Assembly: GCA_933228675.1 (NCBI GenBank)
Contig: OW121744.1
Location: 25,388,642-25,452,641, forward strand
Length of the DNA: 64,000 nt
Direction of reading: 5' to 3'
From: Stomorhina lunata
Lineage: Eukaryota; Arthropoda; Insecta; Diptera; Rhiniidae
Shown here: positions 1 through 12,685 of the stretch, one piece after another
Numbering within the stretch: the first letter of the stretch is position 1
Layout of the letters: each line of letters starts with the position of its first letter
The notes under the pieces: model-generated
Databases searched by the model: none
What the model saw: the letters and a program-made list of their open reading frames with translations, nothing else
What the model was told of the DNA's origin: nothing
Program-made: the position numbers and the translations under genes

Positions 1-3000
1 GAATAGAGGATTAGGGATAAGACTAATATGTAGCCCAAGACAAAGACTACGATATAAGATATAGACTAATACATAGACTAAGACATAGACTAAGACATAA
101 ACTAAGACATAGACTAAGACATAGACTAAGATATAGACTAAGACATAGACTAAGACATAGAAGAAGACATAGACTAAGACATAGACCAAGACATAGACCA
201 AGACATAGACTAAGACATAGACTAAGACATAGACTAAGACATAGACTAAGGCATAGACTAAGACATTGACTAAGATATAGACTAAGACATAGACTAAGAC
301 ATAGACTAAGATATAGACTAAGATATAAAATAAGACATAGACTAAGATATAGAATAAGACATAGACTAAGACATAGACTAAGACATTGACTAAGATATAG
401 ACTTAGACATAGACTAAGACATAGACCAAGACATAGACTAAGACATAGACTAAGACATAGACTAAGATATAGACTAAGATATAGACTAAGACATAGACTA
501 AGATATAGACTAAGATATAGACTAAGACATAGACTAAGATATAGACTAAGACATAAACTAAGACATAGACTAAGACATTGACTAAGATATAGACTAAGAC
601 ATAGAATAAGACATTGACTAAGATATAGACTAAGACAAAGACTAAGACATAGACCAAGACATAGACTAAGACATAGATTAAGACATAGACGAAGATATAC
701 ACTAAGACATAGACTAAGACATAGACTAAGACATAGACTAAGACATAGACTAAGACATAGACTAAGACATAGACTAAGACATAGACTAAGACATAGACTA
801 AGACATAGACTAAGACATAGACTAAGACATAGACTAAGACATAGACTAAGACATAGACTAAGACATAGACTAAGACATAGACTAAGACATAGACTAAGAC
901 ATAGACTAAGACATAGACTAAGACATAGACTAAGACATAGACTAAGACATAGACTAAGACATAAACTAAGACATAGACTAAGACATAGACTAAGACATAG
1001 ACTAAGACATAGACTAAGACATAGACTAAGACATAGACTAAGACATAGACTAAGACATAGACTAAGACATAGACTAAGACATAGACTAAGACATAGACTA
1101 AGACATAGACTAAGACATAGACTAAGACATAGACTAAGACATAGACTAAGACATAGACTAAGACATAGAATAAGACATAGACTAAGACATAGACTAAGAC
1201 ATAGACTAAGACATAGACTAAGACATAGACTAAGACATAGACTAAGACTAAGACATAGACTAAGACTAAGACATAGACTAAGACATAGACTAAGACATAG
1301 ACTAAGACATAGACTAAGACATAGACTAAGACATAGACTAAGACATAGACTAAGACATAGACTAAGACATAGACTAAGACATAGACTAAGACATAGACTA
1401 AGACATAGACTAAGACATAGACTAAGACATAGACAAAGACATAGACTAAGACATAGAATAAGACATAGACTAAGACATAGACTAAGACATAGCTAAGACA
1501 TAGACTAAGACATAGACTAAGACATAGACTAAGACATAGACTAAGACATAGACTAAGACATAGACTAAGACGTAGACTAAGAGATAGACTAAGACATAGA
1601 CTAAGACATAGACTAAGACATAGACTAAGACATAGACTAAGACATAGACTAAGACATAGACTGAGACATAGACTAAGACATAGACTAAGACATAGACTAA
1701 GACATAGACTAAGACATAGACTAAGACATAGACTAAGACATAGACTAAGACATAGACTAAGACATAGACTAAGACATAGACTAAGACATAGACTAAGACA
1801 TAGACTAAGACATAGACTAAGACATAGACTAAGACATAGACTAAGACATAGACTAAGACATAGACTAAGACATAGACTAAGACATAGACTAAGACATAGA
1901 CTAAGACATAGACTAAGACATAGACTAAGACATAGACTAAGACATAGACTAAGACTAAGACATAGACTAAGACTAAGACATAGACTAAGACATAGACTAA
2001 GACATAGACTAAGACATAGACTAAGACATAGACTAAGACATAGACTAAGACATAGACTAAGACATAGACTAAGACATAGACTAAGACATAGACTAAGACA
2101 TAGACTAAGACATAGACTAAGACATAGACTAAGACATAGACTAAGACATAGACTAAGACATAGACAAAGACATAGACTAAGACATAGACTAAAACATAGA
2201 CTAAGACATAGAATAAGACATAGAATAAGACATAGACTAAGACATAGACTAAGACATAGCTAAGACATAGACTAAGACATAGACTAAGACATAGACTAAG
2301 ACATAGACTAAGACATAGACTAAGACGTAGACTAAGAGATAGACTAAGACATAGACTAAGACATAGACTAAGACATAGACTAAGACATAGACTAAGACAT
2401 AGACTAAGACATAGACTGAGACATAGACTAAGACATAGACTAAGACATAGACTAAGACATAGACTAAGACATAGACTTAGACATAGACTAAGACATAGAC
2501 TAAGACATAGACTAAGACATAGACTAAGACATAGACTAAGACATAGACTAAGACATAGACTAAGACATAGACTAAGACATAGACCAAGACATAGACTAAG
2601 ACATAGACTAAGACATAGACTAAGACATAGACTAAGACATAGACTAAGACATAGACTAAGACATAGACTAAGACATAGACTAAGACATAGACTAAGACAT
2701 AGACTAAGACATAGACTAAGACATAGACTAAGACATAGACTAAGACATAGACTAAGACATAGACTAAGACATAGACTAAGACATAGACTAAGACATAGAC
2801 TAAGACATAGACTAAGACATAGACTGAGACATAGACTAAGACATAGAGTAAGACATAGACTAAGACATAGACTAAGACATAGACTAAGACATAGAGTAAG
2901 ACATAGACTAAGACATAGATTATGACATAGACTAAGACATAGACTAAGACATAGACTAAGATACAGACTAAGACATAGACTAAGACATAGACTAAGACAT

Positions 3001-3384
3001 AGACTAAGACATAGACTAAGACATAGACTAAGACATAGACTAAGACATAGACTAAGACATAGACTAAGACATAGACTAAGACATAGACTAAGACATAGAC
3101 TAAGACATAGACTAAGACATAGACTAAGACATAGACTAAGACATAGACTAAGACATAGACTAAGACATAGACTAAGACATAGACTAAGACATAGACTAAG
3201 ACATAGACTAAGACATAGACTAAGACATAGACTAAGACATAGACTAAGACATAGACTAAGACATAGACTAAGACATAGGCTAAGACATAGACTAAGGCAT
3301 AGACTAAGGCATAGACTAAGATATGGATTAAACCAAGATATAAACTTAGCCATTAACTGAGACATAAACTAAGACTTAGGCATT
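1..3384. repeat. 12-bp satellite array (ACATAGACTAAG)n
   Basis: Head-to-tail copies of ACATAGACTAAG, roughly 270 of them. Both edges are degenerate (1-60 and about 3310-3384). The first 700 bp is the most diverged (ATATAGACT, ACATTGACT, ACATAGACC variants) and the centre is nearly uniform. Rare variants recur at similar distances: CGTAGACTAAGAGATAG at 1571 and 2326, ATAGCTAAG at about 1490 and 2257, and ACTGAGAC at 1660 and 2416. This points to a higher-order duplication of about 755-767 bp. Because 12 is divisible by 3, the array is open for long stretches in translation (minus strand 403-702 and 1482-3365, giving LVYV or SLCL repeats). These are not genes. Confidence 0.97.
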
Positions 3385-4063
3385 AAAAAAAAAAGCCTTC
3401 TTGATATAAGCGAAAGATTTATTAAGGCCGTTTCATATTTCTGGTTTCCCTGATTTAAAGGATTTTTCATAGAAAACTTAAAATTGAAACATTTTTGTTT
3501 GAAGCCAAGAAAACGTTTCGCATAAAAATTTTGTAAAATGTGATAAACTTTATAATTATTTATATGTATACAGAAGTAAAAGAAAGATATTTGTACCCTA
3601 ATCATTCATAATGATGGACACAAAAAATTTAAATTTAATAATATTATTTGGATTCAACACACAGTCAGACAAAGGCTTATAAGTTTTTAAATTTCATTAT
3701 TCCAGCTGCCATGTTCTCCAGCCAATCAACTTGGCAAAGCCAGCCAGATGTGTTCTAAACTCCTAAATACTTTGGATTAAAAAATAACACATTTTATTAT
3801 TTAAAAGTTAACAAACAAAAGAATGTCATATCAGTATTTGGTTTTCTACAAAAATGTCAAGAAATAAACCCTCTGTCACTCAAATGTACAAACACAAAAA
3901 CATATACAGGCATTTTTAGGCTACAAATACAGAAACAAATTAAGTAAAATAAAAGATTTGGCCTAAAGGTTTTTTCTTTGTATGTATTTATATATCTATT
4001 GTATCTATGTATGTGTCCCTTTTGCTTCTTGTGAATCATGTTCCATTTTCTTGTTGTTTGAGA
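3385..4063. other. AT-rich stretch without recognisable gene
   Basis: No repeat family or coding signal was recognised. A 78-codon minus-strand frame (3369-3605) starts at the edge of the satellite, shows no domain and has low-complexity AT composition. Confidence 0.5.
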
Positions 4064-4084
4064 TGTGTGTGTGTGTGTGTGTGT
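4064..4084. repeat. (TG)n microsatellite
   Basis: Ten and a half TG dinucleotides, uninterrupted. Confidence 0.95.
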
Positions 4085-4515
4085 AAAAACGTAGAGCAAG
4101 ATGAGATGATGGCTTCTTTGGCGCCTTAACAAACCCATTGACACCTTTTTTCTGTATCTTTAGTCTTGTTTCCTTTCGAAAGTCTTAGATTCAACAATTT
4201 TGGCTTTTCTTTGTTTCTCTATTGGGCTTAAGGGGGTGTTAAGTATTTATTTTGTATTTCTTTCTTTTATTATTCTGTTTGGTTTGACTTGTTTTGTTTT
4301 TCTAAAATTCTATTTTCATAAATTTCATTTTATGTTGTTTAAAGTTGGATTATTGCTTGTTTTTTCTGCTGAGTCTATAAGCGAATTACTAACTAACTTT
4401 CTTTGATACGTTTATGAAGGCTTAAGTTAAATAGTTTAAGGAGAATTAAAATTTAATTTTTTAAGAATAAAGAGGAATTATAATTTATAATTATTTATAA
4501 AATTTATATGTAGTA
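4085..4515. other. T-rich stretch, no gene seen
   Basis: A 68-codon plus-strand frame (4200-4406) encodes only a Phe/Leu/Ile-rich hydrophobic string, as expected from T-rich DNA. No start context, domain or splice structure supports a gene. Confidence 0.5.
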
Positions 4516-4969
<454 letters not shown>

Positions 4970-5625
4970 TATTTCCTGTGTTTTTGTTCTCTGTGGACTA
5001 TAACATTATAATTTTGGCTGTTGTTTTCAAGCAAATCCCAAAACTTTCTCCTAGAAAAACTTAAATTAATAGAAATATTTTCTAATTAATTTGTATGACT
5101 AAATTTTAAGAAAATTCTGAAAACAAGTTTACCGTTTTTTTTTTTTTTTTTTTTGATTTTTGATTTTTTTAATATCTTTTTATTACTTTTGATAGTTCCT
5201 AAAAGCTTATTTTCGGTTTATATCCTTTAAACATTTCAAAGAAGTCTAGAATATTTTACGTTTTATTTTTTGTTTTTTTTTTTTTTTTGCTTCCAGACAC
5301 TTTTGACAGGTTTTCCTTAATTTGAAAGACGTTTCGTTTTCTTTTCTTACTTCTATTTCGTTTTCTTTTCTTACTTCTATTTATTTTGCCTTTTTCTTAT
5401 CTTTGTATTTCAATCAAAAGAAAATGGTGGATTTCTTTGAGAATATGCTGGTGCGGATGTTGTGTGTGAGTGTATCGGAATATTTTGGTCAATTAACTTT
5501 TTTTCTTATACTACCCTACACTAATTGAGGCGAAGTCATAGAAAACTATTAAGGTTTGTTATTAGGAGATAAATTTAGCTTTATTCGGTGAAAAAGGTAA
5601 ATTTATTTAATCATGGGCCAAATCG
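4970..5625. other. AT-rich stretch with poly-T tracts and a 24-bp tandem duplication
   Basis: It has uninterrupted T runs at 5135-5154 (20 T) and 5273-5288 (16 T). A 24-bp unit beginning TTTCGTTTTC is directly duplicated at 5332-5379. No gene was recognised. Confidence 0.6.
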
Positions 5626-5745
5626 CTGCATTCGATATCACTCAAAATGTAAGATATTTCAGAAACATTAGTGTAGCATACTTTTAGGATAATCCCTGAG
5701 TATTAAAGAATTTCATTTAAACTAGGTGATGTTTGGTTCAGCTGG
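5626..5745 (+). repeat. Dispersed repeat fragment, 'GTAAGATATTTC' family, copy 1
   Basis: Shares GTAAGATATTTC(A/T)GAAACA and then GTGTAGCATACTTTTAGGAT with the copy at 6250 and, inverted, with 24720-24810. Shorter matches occur at 12895-12925 and 23190-23225. It is a family defined by self-comparison within the window. No protein or ends are visible, so the transposon class is unknown. Confidence 0.7.
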
Positions 5746-6245
5746 AGGCTGTACCATAAAAATTATTAGTTATAATGAGCATTTATATAACTTTTACAAC
5801 GAAACATAATTTCAATGGATTTTCATTTTTGTTGAATACTCTCTATAAAAAATAGTATATAACTTTGTTATAAAGGGTGTCATGTACAATGTATTGTATA
5901 TTATATATAAGAACCTTAAATTATTATAGAACTACAAAATTGTTGTAAAGATGAAGAAATGCTTTTATCTGTTTCAGTTTTTAACAGCTAATGGCTGTTT
6001 AACACGTAAAGAAAAGAAAAAAAAAAGCGGAAAATTGTCATCGACCTTTGCCTTGATATTGTCTAAGCAAATAATACTTAAAGGCATTTTAAATTAAATC
6101 TGATATAAATTGAGGGTCACTGTCTGAAATTAGTTCAATAAAACCTTCTAACTTACTTTTAGCAAATTTAACAGAAAACACAAAAAACTTGTTTTATTAC
6201 AAAATTATATTTTATATTTTTTCAAAAACCGAATCATCCCATTAG
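5746..6245. other. Intervening AT-rich DNA
   Basis: Nothing recognised between the two dispersed-repeat copies. No coding signal. Confidence 0.5.
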
Positions 6246-6420
6246 ATATAGAACGAAATGTAAGATATTTCTGAAACATTTGTGTAGCATACTTTTAGGA
6301 TAGCCTAAATAATATATAACATATAAATTTCACTACATTGTTATGTATTTTCCAAAAGTTCCCTGATAGTAGGAGAATTTCATTTAAACTAAATGTTTTA
6401 ACAAACAAACGGATCTGTTT
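6246..6420 (+). repeat. Dispersed repeat fragment, 'GTAAGATATTTC' family, copy 2
   Basis: Starts GAACGAAATGTAAGATATTT and continues through GTGTAGCATACTTTTAGGAT, ATATATAACAT, CTACATTG and TTTCATTTAAACTA. The TTTCATTTAAACTA end is also in copy 1, so the copies are collinear but copy 1 lacks an internal segment. The minus-strand relative at 24560-24835 preserves the same order. Confidence 0.7.
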
Positions 6421-6544
6421 AGATTTCTAACTTTATACTTCGATGTCGAATGCGACGATTTGGCTCTAGATAATAGTAGTAGTAGTATTTCTTCCTTCAT
6501 CGAAGTGCAAGAAATAAATAAATAAAACCAACTAAAAAAAATTT

Positions 6545-6832
6545 GAAATCAGTCGACTCACAGCCTTGGCTTCCCATTTTTCGCCTATTTTTCTTTTCAA
6601 AGTACAAGTCTCAATTCTAAACAGAATTGGGTAAAATTCAACCCACGTCTTTTAAAGAATTCATAAAAAAGGTTTACTAATTTTGTTTGAAATTTGTCGA
6701 CTGCTTGGGGTAGCTGCCTTGGTCCCTCATTTTTTAACCAATTTTTCTTTTCAATATGCAAGTCCTAATTCACAACATAATTTTTTGAAATTTAAGACAC
6801 GCCTATTAATTAATTCAAAAAAGGAAATTTTT
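6545..6832 (+). repeat. ~144-bp dispersed tandem repeat, two units
   Basis: Two tandem units about 144 bp apart, judged from GTCGACTC at 6552 and GTCGACTG at 6696. Unit landmarks are GTCGACT, CCTTGG, CCCATTTTTC, ATTTTTCTTTTCAA, a TAATTC/CAATTCTAA motif, AATT...AAATTC, then AAAAAGG and TTTGAAATTTGTCGACT. The same unit recurs at 10680-11108, 13800-14131 and 14989-15222. The second unit runs directly into the AT satellite. Confidence 0.8.
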
Positions 6833-9800
6833 TGTTATAAACATTTTTCTATAGAAAATTTTTTGTTACGAAAATTTTTCTACAAAAAATTGTTTGTTAT
6901 AAAAATTTTTCTATAAAAAATTTCCTTTAAAAAGTTTTTTTATAGAAATTTTTTCGTTATAAACATTTTTGTTCAGAAAATTTTTCGTTATAATTTTTTT
7001 TTTTTTTCTAAAATTTTTTGTTATAAAATTTTTGTAATAAAAATTTTTCGTTGTGAGTCGTTTTCTATGAATATTTTTCGTTATAACATTTTTTCTATAA
7101 AATTTTTTGTTATAAAAATTTTTCTAGAGAAAAAACTTCGTTATAAAAATTTTTTATAGAAAATTTTTCGAAAAAAAAAAAAATTTTCAATAGAAAATTT
7201 TTTGTACTTAAAATTTTTTCTATAAAAATTTTTGGCAGTAAAAATGTTTTGTTATAAATGTTTTCCTACAGAAAATGATAAAATTATAAAAATTGTTCTA
7301 AAATTTTTCTTTTGACAAATTTTCGTTGTTAAAATTTTTCTATTTAAAATTATACATTTTATTCTTTATAAAATTTTTTCGAAAAAAAAAAAATTTTCAA
7401 TAGAAAATTTTTTGTAATAAAAAATTTTCTATAAACAATTTTTGTTAGAAATATTTTCCTATAGAAAATTTTTCGTTATATAGAATAATTTTCGTTATAA
7501 AATTTTTCTTTAGAAAATTTTTCGTTATAAAATTTTTGAAATAAAAATTTTTCCTTGTGAGTCGTTTTCTATGAATATTTTTCGTTATAAATTTTTTTCT
7601 ATAAAAATTTTTTTTGATAAAAATTTTTTTAGAGAAAAAATTTCGTTATAAAAACTTTTTAATAGAAAATTTTTCGAAAAAAAAAAATTTCAATAGAAAA
7701 TTTTTTGTACTTAAAATTTTTTCTATAAAAATTTTTGGCAGTAAAAATGTTTTGTTATAAATGTTTTCCTACAGAAAATGATAAAATTATAAAAATTGTT
7801 CTAAAATTTTTCTTTTGACAAATTTTCGTTGTTAAAATTTTTCTATTTAAAATTATACATTTTTTTCTTTATAAAATTTTTTCGAAAAAAAAAAAAAATT
7901 TTCAATAGAAAATTTTTTGTAATAAAAAATTTTCTATAAACAATTTTTTTATAAATATTTGCCTATAGAAAATTTTGTGTTATAAAAATTTTTCTATTAT
8001 ACAATTTTAAATTTATCGTTATACAAATTTTTCTAGAGTTTTTTTGTTATAAAAATTCTTCAAAAAATTTTTTTATAATGATTTCTTTTTTATAATATTA
8101 TTTTTTTATAATAATTTTTCTATAGAATAATTTTTGTTATAAAAGTTTTCTTTAGAAAATTTTTCGTTATAAAATTTTTGAAATAAAAATTTTTCGTTGT
8201 AAGTCGTTTTCTATGAATATTTTTCGTTATAAATTTTTTTCTATAAAATTTTTTTTATAAAAATTTTTCTAAAGAAAAAATTTCGTTATAAAAATTTATT
8301 TATAGAAAATTTTTCGAAAAAAAAATTTTTCAATAGAAAATTTTTTGTACTTAAAATTTTTTCTATAAAAATTTTTGGCAGTAAAAATGTTTTGTTATAA
8401 ATGTTTTCCTACAGAAAATGATAAAATTATAAAAATTGTTCTAAAATTTTTCTTTTGACAAATTTTCGTTGTTAAAATTTTTCTATTTAAAATTATACAT
8501 TTTTCTCTTTATAAAATTTTTTCGAAAAAAAAAAAAAAATTTCAATAGAAAATTTTTTGTAATAAAAAATTTTCTATAAACAATTTTTGTTATAAATATT
8601 TTCCTATAGAAAATTTTGTGTTATAAAAATTTTTCTATAGAAAATTTTTCGTTATAAAAATTTTTCTAGAGTTTTTTTGTTATAAAAATTCTTCTAAAAA
8701 TTTTTTTTATAATGATTTCTTTTTAATAATAATATTTTTTTATAATAATTTTTCTATAGAATAATTTTCGTTATAATATTTTTCTTTAGAAAATTTTTCG
8801 TTATAAAATTTTTGAAATAAAAATTTTTCCTTGTGAGTCGTTTTCTATGAATATTTTTCGTTATAAATTTTTTTCTATAAAAATTTTTTTTGATAAAATT
8901 TTTTTTAGAGAAAAATTTTCGTTATAAAATTTTTTTTATAGAAAATTTGTCGAAAAAAAAATTTTCAATAGAAAATTTTTTGTACTTAAAATTTTTTCTA
9001 TAAAAATTTTTGGCAGTAAAAATGTTTTGTTATAAATGTTTCCTACAGAAAATTATAAAATTATAAAAATTGTTCTAAAATTTTTCTTTAGACAAATTTT
9101 CGTTGTTCATATTTTTCTATTTAAAATTATACATTTTTTTCTTTATAAAATTTTTTCGAAAAAAAAAAAATTTTCAATAGAAAATTTTTTGTAATAAAAA
9201 ATTTTCTATAAACAATTTTTGTTATAAATATTTTCCTATAGAAAATTTTGTGTTATAAAAATTTTTCTATAGAAAATTTTTCGTTATAAAAATTTTTGTA
9301 AAGTTTCTTTGTTATAAAAATTCTTCTAAAAATTTTTTTTATAATGATTTTTTTTATAATAATATTTTTTTATAATAATTTTTCTATAGAATAATTTTCG
9401 TTATAATATTTTTCTTTAGAAAATTTTTCGTTATAAAATTTTTGAAATAAAAATTTTTCCTTGTGAGTCGTTTTCTATGAATATTTTTCGTTATAAATTT
9501 TTTTCTATAAAATTTTTTTTGATAAAAATTTTTTTAGAGAAAAATTTTCGTTATAAAATTTTTTTTATAGAAAATTTGTCGAAAAAAAAAATTTTTCAAT
9601 AGAAAATTTTTTGTACTTAAAATTTTTTCTATAAAAATTTTTGGCAGTAAAAATGTTTTGTTATAAATGTTTTCCCACAGAAAATTATAAAATTATAAAA
9701 ATTGTTCTAAAATTTTTCTTTAGACAAATTTTCGTTGTTCATATTTTTCTATTTAAAATTATACATTTTTTTCTTTATAAAATTTTTTCGAAAAAAAAAA

Positions 9801-10655
9801 AATTTCAATAGAAAATTTTTTGTAATAAAAAATTTTCTATAAACAATTTTTGTTATAAATATTTTCCTATAGAAAATTTTGTGTTATAAAAATTTTTCTA
9901 TAGAAAATTTTTCGTTATAAAAATTTTTCTAGAGTTTTTTTGTTATAAAAATTCTTCTAAAATTTTTTTTATAATGATTTCTTTTTTATAATAATTTTTT
10001 TTTTATAATAATTTTTCTATAGAAGAATTTTCGTTATAAAATTTTTCTTTAGAAAATTTTTCGTTATAAAATTTTTGAAATAAAAATTTTTCGTTGTGAG
10101 TCGTTTTCTATGAATATTTTTCGTTATAAATTTTTTTTATAAAAATTTTTTTAGAGGAAAATTTTCGTTATAAAATTTTTTTATAGAAAATTTTTCGAAA
10201 AAAAAAAAATTTCAATAGAAACTTTTTTGTAATAAAAATTTTTCTAAAGTTTTTTTGTTACAAAAATTGTTCTAAAATTTTTCTTTAGAAAATGTTTCGT
10301 TATTAAAATTTTTCTATTTAAAATTATACATTTTTTTCTTTATAAAAATTTTTCGAAAAAAAAAATTTTTCAATTGAAAATTATTTGTTACAAAAATTTT
10401 TCGCAGTAAAAATTTTTTGTTATAAATATTTTTCTATAGAAAATTTTATGTTATGAAAATTTTACTATAGAAAATTTTTCGTTATAAAAATGTTTCTTAA
10501 GTTTTTTTGTTATAAAAATTCTTCAAAAACATTGTTTTTTATAATAATTTTTCTATAAAACAATTTTCGTTATAAAAGTTTTCTTTAGAAAATTTTTCGT
10601 TATAAAAACGTTTCTATTTGAAATTATATATTTTTGTTTATATACATTTTTCGAT
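6833..10655. repeat. CTATAG-type AT satellite with ~630-bp higher-order units
   Basis: Degenerate ~28-31-bp monomers of the form TTTTTCTATAGAAAA joined by TTTTTCGTTATAAAA. Superimposed is a longer period marked by GTGAGTCGTTTTCTATGAAT at 7053, 7557, 8199 (GTAAG variant), 8833, 9463 and 10096, with spacings of 504, 642, 634, 630 and 633. Each higher-order unit also carries TTGGCAGTAAAAATG, CTACAGAAAATGATAAAA-like and AAATTATACATTTTT landmarks in the same order. Units 3-5 match each other best. No coding potential. Confidence 0.92.
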
Positions 10656-10679
10656 TTGTTAGAGATTTGGCAAGTAATA

Positions 10680-11108
10680 ATTTTGGAATCAGACTACACC
10701 TTGGGGTAGCTGTCCTGGACCCCATTTTTCACCTATTTTTCTTTTTGATGAACAAGCCGGAATTCTAAATAAAATTTTCTGAAATTCGGCACTTGTCTAT
10801 AAGTTGACCTGCCTTGGACCTCCATTTTTGACTTATTCTTTTTCTTAATGTATTAGACGGAATTCTCATTAGAATTTGAAAAAAAAATTGGTACACATCC
10901 ATTGGTTGACCTAAAAAAGAGCTCATTTTGGCTGAGATCCGTCCACTCCTTGGGGTGCCTGCTTTGGACCCCCATTTTTCACTTATTTTTCTTCTCAATA
11001 TAAGCCATAATTCTTAACAGAATGTGATAAAATTTGGAACACATCCATTGGTTGACCCATAAAAGAGCTCTACAAATTTTGGTTGAAATCTGTTGACTCC
11101 TACGGACC
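10680..11108 (+). repeat. ~144-bp dispersed repeat, about three units
   Basis: Units with CTTGGGGTAGCTG / CTTGGGGTGCCTG, CCCATTTTTCACTTATTTT, the TAATTCTTAACAGAATGTG type of motif, CACATCCATTGGTTGACC and GTTGAAATCTGTTGACTCC. Homologous to 6545-6832 and 13800-15222. It resumes right after the AT satellite, so the satellite lies inside this repeat block. Confidence 0.8.
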
Positions 11109-11114
11109 TTATAC

Positions 11115-11525
11115 ATAAATTCAATTTGACTAAAAACTTACGCCTAAACGACTGCAACACTTTTTGCTTAAATTATGCATATCAATTTATGTGACGTTTT
11201 TGAGAAAATTTTGAACTTTGTTCTACGATCGGTAAATTTCGGTGAATTTTTTTCAGTCAATCTAAAGCAGAGACTTTCATCTTTCACATGGTTATGGTGG
11301 GAGCACCAAGCAAAACCGACCCAACTTAGTTTTTCTACAATGAAAAACGAAAACACTAAATTTTATAGAACTTTTTTGATTTCTTCTTAACTCCTAAACT
11401 ATATATGAGATTAAGTAATTTTCTACTGGAGACTAAAACCAAGGTTTTGTATCTTAATTAAATCGACATCAAAAATAAAGCTGTGAAAATACATCCGATG
11501 CATGAGCTACTGAGTTTGATGAAAA
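11115..11525 (+). repeat. Tail segment of the 144-bp repeat family, copy 1
   Basis: About 400 bp collinear with 15225-15612. Shared landmarks are TTACGCCTAAACGACTGCAA, TTTGAACTTTG, CTACGATCGGTAAATTT, TTTCACATGGTTATGGTGGG, AACGAAAACACTAAATTTT, CGAGATTAAGTAA/TGAGATTAAGTAA and TGCTACTGAGTTTGATG-like sequence. In both places it follows a block of 144-bp units, so units plus tail moved or were duplicated together. Short frames on both strands here (11168-11390) have no recognisable product. Confidence 0.85.
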
Positions 11526-12485
11526 ATTGTATCACTTTTCGTTTTAGAACATTAAGAATATTTCAATACCTTTTTTATAACATATAATATAATTTTTCCA
11601 TAAAATCTAGACTCTTCTCTATAGAACTGCATCAATCAGATTCTTCAAAAGCGATGTTGAACTGTATGGCTGCTTTTCTTACAAAAATGTTCTATTGGTG
11701 TATTAAGCGTGTTTTCTCCTCCATATGGCAACAATACAAATTCAAGCTAACAAAGCAAATGAATCTTTCGCTGAAAAAGGCAAAATTGATATTCTTAGGA
11801 CTTTGAGATCTGTGCTAAATTATCTAATCAGAAGTTGAACGGGCTTACCTATCCTATCTCTTTTCCTTAAGTATCTGTGATTTAAAAGTTCCACTATTTT
11901 CTTTGGAATAAGAGCCATTTGGGAAAAAATGAAAAAAGTTACAGAATTTTCTTTATATCTAGTGATGTTTAAACTTTTTTTTGGAAACATTGTTTTTTGT
12001 AGATCAGCTGTTTTCGTGTAACATGTTACTGTCAAACATTTTCCTTGTGAATTTCATGAACAAATTTGAATTTTTAGAAAAACTGGCAACCCCAAGTCAA
12101 AACATCTAGTTCTTCACAAATTTTTGTTTCTCCTTTTTAGAACCCCTCTTACAACAGCCCAAGACTGTCTATTGATATTTCTCTAAAAGAATTTTCGATT
12201 TGATTACTTTAACCACTAAAAATTTATAGTTTCAAATAAACCCAAAGATTTTATTAAAAAGCAAATAATTCATCAACTGATTTCTTGTATCCTTTTCCGA
12301 TTTGTTTGTATACCCGTAGATACTGTGTCCTAGAGTTTGCTTGTGGTTTATAGAAAAAACGCAGATGTTTATTTATAAAGCTAACAAATGAATTTTTGTT
12401 TAAATAAAAGCGGTTGCCAAAAACAAAATCAAATTGGTTATTATATTCAAAAGCTCACTTCCTTTTGCAAACACACCTACATTTA
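11526..12485. other. Unannotated DNA, no gene recognised
   Basis: Moderately complex sequence without a repeat relative seen elsewhere in the window. It contains a 71-codon minus-strand frame (11820-12035) without domain, signal peptide or Kozak context. Exons of a split gene cannot be excluded by eye. Confidence 0.4.
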
Positions 12486-12640
12486 TTTTATACCCTACAT
12501 TAATAAGTGTTCAGTATTACATTTATGTTGATGTTTGAACATATAGAAATATTCATTTGAAACCCACATTAAAGTGTACAGTTCGACACAAAATCGCTAC
12601 ACACTCGATTAAGCAACGTCCGTCAGACTACAGACATTTC
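12486..12640 (+). mobile_element. mini-me-like element fragment
   Basis: Begins TTATACCCTACATTAATAAG and carries a degraded GATTAAGCAACGTCCGTCAG core, the position of the conserved core and (GTCY)n tract in mini-me/DINE-1-like dipteran repeats. Short and without ends. Confidence 0.5.
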
Positions 12641-12685
12641 AGCCCAACTGTTATGTATTGAAAGACTTTCATTAAAGGTGTTTAT

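Noticed and set aside
1482..3365. 627-codon minus-strand open frame (SLCL/LVYV repeats), and 403-702
   Set aside because: Pure translation of the 12-bp satellite. The period is divisible by three, so no stop appears, and there is no independent evidence of coding.
1..3384. Telomeric repeat
   Set aside because: ACATAGACTAAG is not a TTAGG-type repeat, and Diptera lack short telomerase repeats. It continues into ordinary internal sequence.
6833..10655. Origin of replication or matrix attachment region because of extreme AT content
   Set aside because: The AT bias is fully explained by satellite structure. No specific motif supports an origin.
11168..11390. Overlapping 62- and 71-codon frames on opposite strands
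   Set aside because: They lie in the dispersed tail repeat, and the copy at 15225-15612 does not preserve the same frame.
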